From: Paralichthys olivaceus
Lineage: Eukaryota > Chordata > Actinopteri > Pleuronectiformes > Paralichthyidae
Length of the DNA stretch: 64,000 nt
Assembly (NCBI RefSeq): GCF_024713975.1
Contig: NC_091098.1
Span: 12,248,816-12,312,815, forward strand
Direction: 5' to 3'
The position numbers and the translations under genes are program-made. Numbering within the stretch: position 1 is the stretch's first letter; each line of letters begins with the position of its first letter. The notes under the pieces were generated by a model. It was not told the origin of the DNA, did not search any database, and saw nothing but the letters and a program-made list of their open reading frames with translations. Below, in pieces: positions 12,352 through 24,300 of the stretch.

Positions 12352-15300
12352 TTACACAGGCATAGTAATGTATTGTGGTTCCATGTTTCCGAAGTAGGAC
12401 TTTTCCCACTCGCTCATGAGGTCAAAATGCAGCGGGCGGTTACAGAAGGTGCACGAAGCCGTGGCCGGGCTGTTGAGCTGGAGCCCCACCTCCTGCCAAA
12501 CCTCCACCAGTGAATCTGTGAGTGAAACACACACAATAATATGATTTAGCAAACAAATTGCAAAATGTATCTCACAGTTGGGCCAATTCCATCTTTGGCT
12601 CCTTTACCTATAGTACCCACTAAGATCACTGTATGAGACAACAACTTGCCGTATTTGGTGGATGCACTAAATACACACTCATACAGTCACCACTTCACTT
12701 GATTTGACATTTACCACAACAACTAATATGAGCCAGGATCCCCACACTCACCCACAAAGTACTCCATCATGGTGGGGTTGTGATGAGGAGATGGAGCTAG
12801 GCGCAGCAGCTCCTCGCCACGAGGCACTGTGGGGTAGTTGATGGCCTGGACATAGATGTTGTGTCTCTGGAGCAGGATGTCGCACACCTTTGTGTTCAGC
12901 TCAGCGTTGCCCACCTGGGAAACAGACCCATGAAATGTGACATTAACTTTGCACAATCAGGTTACACATATAGACATTAATGTGATTACTGGGATACAAA
13001 TACACCAGTTTAATTTTAGACTCAGATATTTGGTTATGACTGGATATTTTCAAGTGGTGGATTTTAGTAATAACCATCAAAATGTTGTATATATTTTTTT
13101 CTAAAATGTACAAGATGAATTATATTTAAACACAGTGCAGTAGTAGTGCACTTCAACATCCATATGTTCTGTGCTGTACTTGTTGAGTCAAAGAAAAAAT
13201 ATGTTTGACCCTTTTCAAACAAAACCTTTTGATTTGTCCTAGAAGGAAAAGTGCAGATCTCACTAATATCATTTTTGGTGGCTCTGTGTTTTTCATTATT
13301 TCGTTATGTTTTCACACCTATTTGTTTGTTTGTTAGCAAGATTATGCAAAAAAACTAGTGGACAGATTTCCCACAAAACTTGTAAGGATGTGATATGGGT
13401 CATGGACGAACCCATTCAATTGAAGTGCAGATCCAGGATTTTTTTCACTTTCTTTAATATTGCATGATGGGTGTTTTTCCACATTTTCGTTGAGTTCTCC
13501 GAGAATACTTAATGCATCTCAATGAAATTTGGTGCAGATCCAAATCTGGATTAAGGGAATTTAAATGTGGCCCAAACAAAAAAGCAGCCACTTGCATATA
13601 ACATGTTATGTTACTATAGATTTATTAGACATCATAATCTTGAGGGTAGACGTATTTTGCATATACACAGAATATCAAAATTGCCAATTGATTATTAATT
13701 ATGATTTCAATTTTGAAACAATTCTCTTTGACAGTCACAAGGTTAGTTAAAAATGTTTGTTTCCTCTGGAGAGAACTTGGAAATCTTGCCAAAGCTTTAA
13801 CTGTTGCTTCTGTTAGGTGAGAGGTGGACTTCCCTAAGAGAGATAATACAATAAGCAGCAGCAGTGTTAGGTCCTCGTACCCGTATGGGGATGATGTGGC
13901 TGGGGCAGTTGACCACAGGCAGCCCGTTATCCAGGAGCAGCTGCCTCATGTGTTTGACGTTCCTCTGGTGGGCTCTGCGTAGTCCCTGCCCCTCAGGGCT
14001 CTTCAGCACCCGCACAGACTCCAGGGCTCCAGCCAGGACCATCGGAGGCAGAGCAGTGGTGAAGATGAAGCCTGCTGCGAAGGAGCGCACTGTGTCCACT
14101 AGGGCATTGCTGCTGGCGATGTAGCCTCCCACACAGCCGAATGCTTTTCCTGGAATACAAACAGACCACATATTTACTTAATATTATACTTTTAAACATA
14201 ATGTAGATTAGATTAAACTACTACCCAATATACATACTGTATAATATCACTTGTTCTGACAAAATACATGTAGTCAACCAATACAATAACATGACAAATG
14301 ACAATTCTGCAGGAGTAGTTTTATCTTGAATATATCATTAACATCATTTTGTCTGTATGTAGTATGCTGCTATAAGTTAGTGGACTTAAACACCACATAA
14401 TTGTTTGTGAAGTATTTTAATGACTTCTGTTTTTATCTCAGCTGCTTATAGTGAGATTAAACCCTCACTTTTTGAAGTCCCAAGAGAAAAATGACTTCAG
14501 GAATGATTAACATGTTATTTTTCTTCTTCACGTCATGAAATAGCCATAATATCAAATCAAACAGTGAATTTTGTGTCTTGACAATATGCCACCGTCAATT
14601 TGTCATCGCCGTTTGGGGCCTCTTGCTTTATGTATTGCCTGAAGTGAACTCTTATCCACATGCCTTTCTAAAGTCTGGTGGTGTCATCCAGGATTAGATG
14701 AAACGTGACGTGTGGTTGACAGGGATAAACCTCGCAGCATGGACTCTGTGATGATGGCTTTTATCAGTGTGGCCAGAGAGGGAGCAGAGCTGACACCCAG
14801 CTGATAAAACCTCTGCTTCTTTTGATGAGAGCTCCCTCCTCTCCTGCCCTCTATCTAACCAGTAGGAGAGCAGCATCATGCTTGTTGAGTGGCAATGCCG
14901 CGATATGAGGACATTGTGTGAGGTTGTGAACTAGAGTTTAGCCAAGAGGAGAGCCAATTAATCTACGGCAGTTTGAAGCCGTTTGCCTTGCCCTTCTTGG
15001 TGTAGCAGTGAAGGGTGGTGGACGACTGGTGTGATTGTTATCAGTGAGAGAGTGTGCCTTTAATGTCTTTCATAACTCAAAACACTGGGTTTTCTTCATC
15101 GTTTACTCACCCAAGGTCCCAGACACAATGTCAATCTTGTGCATGACGTTGTCCCTCTCCCCCACTCCAGCTCCGTGGAGTCCATAGAGGCCCACGGCGT
15201 GAACTTCATCAACAAACGTCAGAGCTCCATAACGGTGAGCAACATCGCACAGCTCCTCCAGAGGACATATGGCACCTGACAGCCCCAGAGAATGAAGTGG

Positions 15301-18251
15301 TATAATTAGAAATGTGGAGTGAAGGTGAACAGATGGAGATTTGGGCTGCAAATGTCACCACTGTGTTAAATCTACAACACATATTTGTGTATTATAGCCA
15401 GATGAGGATGTTTTTTCTCTATGAATCATTACTTTTTTCTATTAAAAGTCTCCTGGATATAGTCACAGCCATCCGCTCAGTCCACTTGTGCTTGTACTTT
15501 ATGAAGCTGTCACTGGTGTGATATCAGATGGAGAGAAAAAGCTGAGGGAGAAACATTATTTCCTCCCATGGGAGCCAGTGATGGATGAGCAGATTCTGCA
15601 AACTGAATAGCTGTAGATCATAGAAACAGACGACCGGCCAAAAGTGGTAGAACAGCCCAATTTTTCCTTTTTTTTTTAAATTTTGCAGGACAAGCCCAGT
15701 GAAAAACCTTGAATGAGATAAGCAAACTATGGGAACAACTAGTAAATAAAGGTTAGGTCACCGAAAATAGAAAAATTAATTGGTTAATTTACATTTTCCC
15801 TGCAGCAGTGGTTTCTCAGTTTGATCTTAATGATCGTACAGTTCACTCCTCCTTGTAAAGATATATTCAAGTAGATTCATCCCCTATAAATTTAACTCAA
15901 TGTTCAATATATGGTAAATCTAAACAATCTCTACTTTCACTGCTTCCTAACACATGATCGCACTCACCATCCATCGAGTGCACAGTCTCAAAGGCCACTA
16001 TTTTGGGAGTGTTGGGGTCTGAGCGCCGCAGCAGTTCCTCCAGGTGTCGGCTGTCATTGTGGCGGAAGATGAAGCGATTTGCTCCACTGTTCCTGATGCC
16101 CTGAATCATCGATGCATGGTTCCCTGCATCTGAGTAGATCTCACATCCTGCACGTCACAGAGAACACAACAAACCAGTGGATATAGAGCATCCAACCTGA
16201 GATTTATATATATATCTCTATAATGTATGAATCATGAGATGGATTTATTTCTGTCTAGCATATGAGTCTCGGAATATAATTACAGATCATCTTGAAATGT
16301 GAAAGTGACTTGTCATACCTAACTGTCTTCATCTGAAGTAGTACTTAACTTTAGAGTGTGTTTCTGTACAAATAATATTTCCTACTGCAGTGAAAATTGT
16401 ATATTATGTAAATATTCCTGGTATTGTTATTTCTAATTGTATTTTATTGCCTATTTCATGTCCTCTTATCTACCTCATTCTGACTTTCTTCTGCTGTAAC
16501 AAGTGAATTTCCCCCGCCTTGGATCAATTAAGTTTAACTTATCTCATCTATATTTACCTGGCAGCATTTTAGCTAAGGTGAAGAGGGTGGAGTCGTTCGC
16601 CACGAAGCAGGAGGAGAAGACCAGAGCTGCGTCCTTCTGGTGCAGCTGGGCGAGCTCCTTCTCCAGAGACACGTGGAAGTTACTGGTGCCTGAGATGTTC
16701 CTGGTCCCACCGGCTCCTGCGCCGTGTCTGTCCAGAGCATCTCTGAGGGGATCCAGAGCAAAATGAAAAATAAAACACCAGCCTCACAAAATCCAGGCCA
16801 TGAAAGGTGTCCTGACACATTCTTTTAAATGTTATGACATAACATAATAACCATTCAAGGTGCTTCACACGGAACCCTGTGAATATAAATATCTGGTATT
16901 CAGACTGAACCCCACATGTACGTACATCTGCTACTGAATGGGGCAATGGCTCGATTCCACTTCAACTTACTTGTTTGCTTTTTTATTTTTTGCTAGAGCC
17001 ATAGAGTCAACTTTGAATTACTAACATGACATTTTACTCCTTGATTTGACTTGAGACATGACAGAAAAGTTCAAGTCTCTTGTTAAGACCTGGTATGATT
17101 TTAAATTAGTCAATGACAGACAGGTCATTATCCCTATGTATTAAAAGGCCTGATCTCTACTAAATATATATAAATACACTTTTAACACAACTTTGAAAGG
17201 AAATACAGAGCCAGACCTCCAAATGACTTGCAGCTTACTTCTTTACTTTCCTTTAACTTTCTTTGACAAGCCCTAGGATTTAACTTGACCTCATCTCCAC
17301 TGACTTGAGACTTCCTGTGGACTTTCCTCAAAAGACTTTTCATCTGTCTTATTGTACCTGATGCCACCGAGGACCTGCGGGTGCCGACTCATTCCCAGGT
17401 AGTCGTTGCTGCACCAGACGGACACCTGGGAGCCCTCCCGCCCACAGATGGAGTAATCATTTGCGAAAGGAAAGACCTCTGCGCTCCTGTTCACTGTCTT
17501 GAAGACTCTGTAGGTGTGGTCCTTCTTCTTCTCACCTATCTTCTCAATGAAGAAGCGGTCGTAGTCGTAGCTGGGACCAACTGCAAGGTTGATGAGTTTG
17601 ACTTTAAACATCTGATTAAGCAAATATAAATGTTGTACAAGGCGTTGCTGCATTAAATGAGATGGATTGGATTCTTCCGGCTCTTTTTAAATGTAAAAAC
17701 ATACCCATGTTGTCTTTAAGGAGATGGGTGGTGGTGGTGGTGGTTTGAAGTGATGTCGGGAGGGTTGAATCTTTCAAACCCTTGAACAGAGATGTCATCA
17801 AACCTGTGAGAGAGGAGAAGAAGCTCTGTCAGTTTACCAAGTTGGTATTTTTAACCTTTGCTACTTTAAAGTTCATCTTCAGTCATTCATGGTGTTGTGT
17901 ATGTTCACTGCAGCATCACTACTTCCTCTGACCTTTGACATCCTCCTGCACTTCAGGACTGGCTTCGACCATCCCAATCTGAGAGGACACAAAAGGGCAA
18001 TCCTTCGACACGGACAAAGCCACCTGAGTTGCCATCATCCTTTGGTTCACTGTGGGAAGAAGGTGACTCTTTGACAGTTTGGTGGGTGAATCGCTCAGCT
18101 TGGTGTCCAGGGAGGCCGAGCCGCTCACGGTGATCTGGCGAACGATGATGGGGCACTGATCAGCCAGAGACAGCAGGGAGGCTCCTGTCCTCCGTAAAGC
18201 TGTCTTAGGCACGGACTTCAAGAAGGGGCAGTGGTGAAGGAAGGCAGCCAT
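12352..18251 (-). CDS. alas2: Erythroid-specific 5-aminolevulinate synthase, mitochondrial (ALAS2)
   Basis: The enzyme condenses glycine and succinyl-CoA to 5-aminolevulinate, the first and rate-limiting step of heme synthesis. It uses pyridoxal phosphate in the mitochondrial matrix. Nine coding exons on the minus strand are 18251-17933, 17803-17705, 17580-17358, 16742-16558, 16147-15968, 15275-15111, 14149-13881, 12914-12752 and 12515-12352. They join in frame to 588 aa, against 587 in human as remembered. The presequence carries three Cys-Pro heme-regulatory motifs at residues 8-9, 33-34 and 85-86. Catalytic-core motifs include [57 protein letters not shown] and [17 protein letters not shown], with the PLP lysine at about residue 392. 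The C-terminus [20 protein letters not shown] is of ALAS2 type, not ALAS1. The 5' UTR bears an IRE, also erythroid-specific. The donors of coding exons 1 (gtcaga) and 7 (gtacga) are weak but are the only ones that keep frame. Confidence 0.97.
13324..13570 (+). repeat. Dispersed repeat family A, copy 1 (in alas2 intron 7)
   Basis: It contains TTTGTTTGTTAGCAAGATTA, then an 'aaactt..taaggatgtg' block, 'gaacccatt' and 'ATTTGGTGCAGATCCAAATC'. The same ordered blocks occur near 36090-36300 and 45160-45420 (+), and on the minus strand near 30311-30420 and 51195-51300. No coding capacity was seen. I do not know its class. Confidence 0.75.
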
Positions 18252-18369
18252 GGTACTGCAGCTGTTCTAGCCCTGAGTTAAGACATGAAAAATAGTTCAG
18301 CATCTGCAGTTTATCTGTAAAACATATTTCATTGGTGCAACCAGATGCAATATAATAGAAGTAAATGGA

Positions 18370-18563
18370 AGCATTTTGGGTTTTTTTACTTTTGAAGAAG
18401 TGTTCACCATTTACTTCAATTGTATTGGATTAGGCTCTAACACTGTTTACCCCTGAAACTCCAAAAGTGTTTTGTGGACTCAAACACTTCCGCCACCTCC
18501 ATCGGTAGAGTGGTGAGTAGATAACAAATTAATTTTCATTTTTGGGTGAACTATCCCTTTAAG
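18370..18563 (+). repeat. Foldback-type repeat, single arm
   Basis: It contains 'attgtattggattaggct', 'ctgtttacccctga', 'tgtggactcaaacacttccg' and ends 'gggtgaactatcccttta'. These match the right half of the element at 34844-35240 in the same order. Only one arm is recognisable here. Confidence 0.75.
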
Positions 18564-19399
18564 AACATATTGAGGATTAAAGGACTTATGTCTGAAAAAG
18601 ATTTGAAAAAATGTGTCCACACATTTATCTTCAGTGTTCACAGTCTCTCTAAAATATAGATCAGAAAGACGCAGTTGTTTCTAGATGTTGCCGCTCGAGT
18701 CTTCACTAACATAAAGGAAGTGTCTCATATCACTGCAGCTCTGAGATCAGTCTGTTCAGCAGATTTGACCTCAAAATCCTGCTGTAGGTTTATAAAGCAT
18801 TAAATTAAATTCTTTAGGGACAAAACATATTTTTTATATCGTGCTACGTCATGATACGTTATGACCCATCCAGACCCCTCAGGCCATCTGGAACAGGTCT
18901 GCTTTCTGTACAGTCTCAAAGGGTCACAACATAGAGATGCAGCGTTCAGTTCCTCTGCCTTTTATTAAATACAAATAATTATATCATTTATTACACTGCA
19001 CTGTTATTTTCACTCTTTTATTTCATTTAAAAAAAAATCTTCTTTATTCTCTATGGAACTTTTTAAATTTATTTAAATTATCCTTTGTTGTATTCTCTTA
19101 AAGCTGCTTTTAAAATTTGTCATAATGCCTTTTATATTTAATGTAATACATTTTCAATGTCCTTGTTGTTGAAATGTAGCATACAAATAAACTTGCCTTG
19201 CATTTAGGATGTGTAAAACAGTATTAACTTTATACTTATATATTTTTCCTTAAGAAATTGTTGCCTCCAAAGTCTCAGTGCAGGTAACCAAAATATAAAC
19301 TTACAGAGGTATGACTGAGCTTGCCAAATAGTTTCATAAAACTAAAATCCCATCATACTTTTCAAGGTTAAAATGTAAAAAAAAAAAAAAGGAGGTGGT

Positions 19400-19720
19400 C
19401 CAGTTTAACTCCAGGGAGCAGCAGGTGCCTCCTCCAGGGTGCGGCAGGTTGCTGCTGGTTATCTTCACCCTGCAGGCCCTGACAGACGTCATCAGCTGAG
19501 GCTGATCACTGCAGAGCAGCTATCAAATATTCCTCCATGAAACAAAGCCGGATTCTGTCTGAATTAACAACGCTGAATGAATGACGCCAAAATAAAACAT
19601 GCGCTTCATCCAGACTTTAATTTGCTGACGAGCTCCTCCATGGGTAGTTGAGTTTAGAAACAGAGGCCTGGCCGTATCATTGCCCTGACTATATGCTGCG
19701 GTGAGCAGATAAGGCAATTC
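19400..19720 (-). promoter_or_regulatory. Candidate intronic erythroid element of alas2
   Basis: Within intron 1 there is a more GC-rich block. It has a GATA-factor motif (AGATAA on the minus strand, complement of 19459-19464), a nearby CACCC on the plus strand, and a second site AGATAAGG at 19707-19714. Human ALAS2 has a GATA1-bound enhancer in intron 1. Equivalence here is inference from position and motifs only. Confidence 0.4.
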
Positions 19721-20160
19721 TTAGAATCTGTGTATTCCTCTTGTGGTCAGATGTTATTGTTTGACGTTCTGTCAAACACCAAAGTCATAGATACAACAAG
19801 TAGGTCAAACTTTATTCCAGTTTTTATTGTAAACATGCAACTAAGAATAGGCTGAGAAAAACAACACTACATGTCCTTAAATGATCTATGGACTGTTATA
19901 TACATGTATAATGATTATCTAAACCTTTTGAATCCATGCTCATTATTTATAAAGGCAGTAAATGCATGATATGTCCTCCACTACATGAATAAATACATAA
20001 ATACCATACAAAATAAATAACAACTGCTAATACACATTTGTATGAGTGCCACCACAATGTTACTTACATTTTAAATAATGGTAATAAACATTCTAATAAC
20101 AACGGTAATGAAAATATTGAATTAGTTATGATGAGAAGTGAAAACTTTGAGGAAGCTCAC

Positions 20161-20205
20161 CTGTTGACCTGCACTGAGGACGAACTTCTAAACAGCAAAT
20201 AAGCA
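20161..20205 (-). other. alas2 non-coding first exon (5' UTR)
   Basis: On the minus strand the exon ends in CAACAG|gtgagc, with the donor immediately left of 20161. It contains the iron-responsive element. The transcription start is not visible, so the right boundary is approximate. Confidence 0.7.
20163..20185 (-). promoter_or_regulatory. Iron-responsive element (IRE) in the alas2 5' UTR
   Basis: Read on the minus strand, a CAGTGC loop (complement of 20171-20176) is flanked by a five-base upper stem (GTCCT/AGGTC, allowing a G-U pair). A bulged C on the 5' side precedes it and a lower stem (GTT/AAC) closes it. This is the canonical IRE fold. It differs from the human ALAS2 IRE, as remembered, at one position. 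IRP binding to it blocks translation when iron is low, so heme synthesis follows iron supply. Confidence 0.95.
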
Positions 20206-20420
20206 GATGGTCGGAGAGTGTCAACAGTTATTGGTCATTTAGTCCAAGTGCATTATGCAATCAGCTGGGCTCCCCCCCTCAGAGGTGTCATATGGGTGGC
20301 AGTGTGCAGGGCCACCCACAGAGTCGTGTGCATGTGTCTCTATGGGAGGTGCAGAGATGCTGATAAGCTTCCAATAAAGTTTTCTGACATGCTCTGCCAT
20401 GTTTCATGACTCAGTGATCG
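20206..20420 (-). promoter_or_regulatory. Presumed alas2 promoter
   Basis: Upstream of the IRE exon on the minus strand are a CCAAT-like motif (complement near 20228-20235), a CACCC box (CCACCC, complement of 20294-20299) and a GATA-factor site (TGATAAG on the plus strand, 20361-20367). This set is typical of erythroid promoters. No clear TATA box was assigned. Confidence 0.5.
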
Positions 20421-20937
20421 ACGTCTCATTTTGATGTCTGAGTTGTTAAATGTAGAAATGCTGCATTGTCCAACTGCACAATAATGTAGCCGTAAACAGA
20501 TGCTGATGTTTATTAGTCAACAGTCCTCCTCTTGTGACACATCTGAGTGCATAATCAGGTGCTGACGTTATTGTTTTGAAGTATTTGTTATTGTATATTA
20601 TCAAAAAATATTATTCATGCACCCCCATGAATGAAAAAACTCCATCTACACATAAAGGCAGTTAGATTAGAGACATGAATTTCTTTCCACTATATGTTTG
20701 CTCTATGGCTGGAATGACATAAATTAACTTGACATCTGAACTGATATTTTATCCCTGTGTTACAATCTGCTTTGTATTTTCGAAAAACTCAACAATTATT
20801 GTTCAAAAAAAGTTCTTTGGAAAATAATGGGAGTATTGATCCTCCGAGAAGTATTTTTAAGACATTTCAGAATATAAACACTGCCTGTCCTTTTAATTTT
20901 TTCAACAGCATATTCTCTTATGAACTGTTTATCCTAC

Positions 20938-20939
<2 letters not shown>

Positions 20940-21006
<67 letters not shown>

Positions 21007-21013
21007 GTGTGTC
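20940..21013. repeat. (GT)n microsatellite, about 74 bp
   Basis: This nearly pure GT run has one GC interruption near its end. It lies between the divergent alas2 and necab3 promoters. The poly Cys-Val ORF across it is an artefact. Confidence 0.97.
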
Positions 21014-21304
21014 CTCACCAGCAGATGGAGCATTCCTCAGGCTCTTCATGTACCACTGCTGCTGCTGCTGCTCGTGTAGAGGCGGAGTTGTCAGTTTTTT
21101 CTTCTGCTGACGACGTGCAGACGTCGTTGGGCACCGGGCAGCAGCAGCAGCAGAGAGAGAGAGAGGGGGGTAGCAGCATCAGCATCAGGGCTCTGTCTCA
21201 TCCTCACTGGATCACAGCACCAACACCCTCCATCCACCCTGACAAGGACAACACAACACGGGGACACAATCTGAAAATTAGGGATCTCATCGAAAGAAGC
21301 AACA
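21014..21304 (+). promoter_or_regulatory. Presumed necab3 promoter and 5' UTR
   Basis: This block directly precedes the necab3 start codon. It has short GCT and CAG triplet runs, a GA run near 21155-21168 and two overlapping ACGTC-type motifs around 21105-21125. An ATG at 21025 opens an overlapping upstream ORF in another frame that ends at 21420. The start site of transcription is not visible. Confidence 0.45.
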
Positions 21305-24300
21305 ATGCTGGCGTGCACAGAGATGATCACCATGTGTCTCCAATCTGCAAAGCACCAACACTTGAGGAGGCAGCAGGAGCTGGACCACAACCAAAACCAA
21401 GGCACCTCTATGTTCCATGATGTAAGTCTGCACTTTCACAGCTCCAGCCATCACACTGTTGTCGTTTTATTTTTAATGTGCTGCACGGTTTAGAAATTTG
21501 GTTCATTTTACGCACGGGTGTCTCCACGAGTCTCCTCCGTTCTGCTCTTATTCTATGAATGATTGACCTGAACGCATGATGTACAGTAGCCCTATTATGT
21601 TAGAAAGGTGAGCGCCTGATCGTGCGTGAATAACAAAAGACGTGCCCGTCGTCTGACACGCACACGCTTCTGATTCTCTCTACGTTTTTACGCATTTTAC
21701 TTCCGTTTTTCTCTCATATGATAATACGGGTCATGACATTGGTGGTGTACCCTGGATGATGAAACGTCATTTATTGTCTGAATAAAACATGAGGTGGTGT
21801 CATGTATATTTCTAATGAGCAGCCTCCCCTTCATAAACAGTAAAAATAGAAAGATCTTATAGTTTGAATTATTTAATCATTATATTGCACATGCAGTTGA
21901 GAGAGGGTTGGATTACACACTCAGCTGCATGAACATGCAGTACCTCCATATAGCAATACTAATGCGTGCATGCAGTATAATTCTATATAGTTGAATGATA
22001 ATATTACAAATAACTAAAATTAAATAAAATTCTGTTTCCCGTTCAGGCAGATTATTGGCAAACGGAACATCAGACTGCAGCAATTTGGTTTAAATGCATT
22101 TAGGATCTGTTCTGCAGCCCAATGCTGCATTTCTTATGATAGAGTGGATAATCATTTATTCTTGTGAGATCTCACTAAAATACCTTTCCACTGCAATCTT
22201 TCTATATTTGTTTACTTCCTGAAAAAGAAATGATCTTCATGTGTTCCAATTTCTCTCTGTAAAATTCTCGTGTTTTTTCCCTTCTGCTCATTACTGCTCA
22301 CTTGAAGAAGATAAAGCTTTTAACGTCCCTGAGAGTCATTTTGCTGCCAATTCTGAGATAATGATCTTCAGAGGCTGACGGGAAGCTGTGCTGTCCTTTA
22401 GTGCTGTTTCGTGTAGCTGAGATGCTGGAGATGTCCTCGCAGTGCGGGTTGCTCCTCGGTGCCGTAGTTCTAAGGTGCTCAATAGGACTCAGTGTGGCAT
22501 ATAACTGGCCCCGGGGACCCGCTGAGATAGGACTTACAGCAGAGCAGCACGCCATTTAACTAGTATTGCTCTTAGAAGATCTTCATCAGCTCTGTGGGAG
22601 CAGACCCGCTCACTTAGCAGCACAAAGGAGGAGTGAAGGCCAGTAAATCTCCGCTCCTCAGGTTTTCTCCTGGACGGATGTTTATTGCTCTCATTTAGTT
22701 TCCCACATTTTATGGAGCGACTCCCTGTTGACTTCCTCTGATGCCTTTTAGACAGGATGCCCACATCAGCACTTCTGTGTTTTAGAGGAGGATTTACGGC
22801 GACAGTTCAGCCTCCAGGTTCAATCCCATCAACTGCATTCAGAAGTTGTGATCCGTGCTCATCACACAGATGCCAAAGAAAGGTTTTGAAAATATGTCTT
22901 TAGCTGAAGTTAAATCTGTTGACAAGAATAAGCATCTGAATGGTTCTTCCTGTAGCTTACAGGTAAAATTCATTTAACATTCATTATACAGACTAACCCT
23001 CACTCACACACTCATTTACTTGATTTCTATTGTTTTATCTATGTGAGTCATACTTTTGTCACTGATTGTGTGTTGTTTATAGATGTTATTGGTCCTAAAT
23101 ACTATTGACTGATAGCATTTAAGAGTTATAGTTAGAAGTATATATGTTTTCAACTCTACTGTCCAATTCAGTAGCCTATATATCTTGGTGACAACCATTT
23201 AGGAACCATATATTCAGTTTTAGCTGGAGTTAATCCATCATAGTGAATATTAAGTCTGGATTATGTTTTGTTAAATGTATGTTGTTCTCAATGCTGACTT
23301 TTCAAATAAATCTGTCCATAAACTGTATAAACATCAGAGTAATGGTGTATATTAATTCAGACTTTCACTTTCACAGTGAGTCTAATTAATCAATACACCC
23401 CATATAAATTATTTGCAAAATATTCTGTGCACTCTGCATTTAATACATCCAGAGCATATATACTTGATTTCCTTTAAGTTTACTCTGGATTAGAATTTAT
23501 AGGACAGGTTACTTACAGGTTACTTACAAATTCAATGCCATGTTTTGTGTGGTGTATACTTGTACAGTGCTATTCTTACTGGAATGGATTTTCTGGGAGT
23601 CTTAGATGTCTTGAGTGGATGAGGGATGTTGAGCAGAGTGTGTTCAGGTCCTCAATATGCCTGAGAGGTGACAGCTGGATGAGTGAGTGCACCGCTCCAC
23701 TCACTAATCAAACAGCCACTGGACTCTATCGGTCCACACGTGATTGGTGATGGAGCAGAAATAAAAAAAGAAGAAAGAGCTGCCACTCTGATCTCACACA
23801 TGATACCTCACACTCCACAAACAGATGGGACTTCTCAAAGGTTCAGGTTTCATTAATGCTTCTATTGCAGCGTTCACTGGTCAAATGAGAGAAAGCTTCC
23901 TGCTCGTGCAGGTTTTGATCAAAACCATGTAAAAATATATCTTAAAAGGGCGCGGTCGTTTTCAGTGCTCAGAGAGAAAGGAATCGTTCCAACGCTTCTC
24001 TCTGATGCACTCAAATGTCACGTCTCATTTCCTGAGATTTCTCATGTCAGGTCTCTTTTGTTTTTTAAATGTGGAAACTGCAGCACCTCTTAATGTAGTC
24101 CTGTGGATACACGAAGAGAAATGTATAAAATAATATAATAGATGGACTGCCTCACATCGGTTAGATTACATCACTGCTTCAATAACAACAATCTAACTTG
24201 CATGTGTTTTGTATTTGATCTCTTTTATATATATCTATACATATGCAAGCTTTTGTTACTGCACAAAGACACTGTATTTAATTTGAATTGCTCCAAATTA

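Larger units (their letters stand above)
18273..20160 (-). other. alas2 intron 1 (between leader exon and first coding exon)
   Basis: The acceptor cag on the minus strand is at 18273-18275, so the coding exon carries 21 bases of leader before ATG. The donor (gtgagc) lies just left of 20161. The intron holds one arm of a foldback repeat (about 18370-18563) and a motif-rich block at 19400-19720. Confidence 0.8.

Noticed and set aside
12352..18251. ALAS1 as the identity of the minus-strand synthase
   Set aside because: The C-terminal [15 protein letters not shown] block and the IRE in the leader are features of ALAS2. ALAS1 has a different tail and no IRE.
20920..21420. A 166-codon ORF rich in Cys-Val
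   Set aside because: It is the translation of the GT microsatellite continuing into the necab3 leader in the wrong frame. The true start is at 21305.
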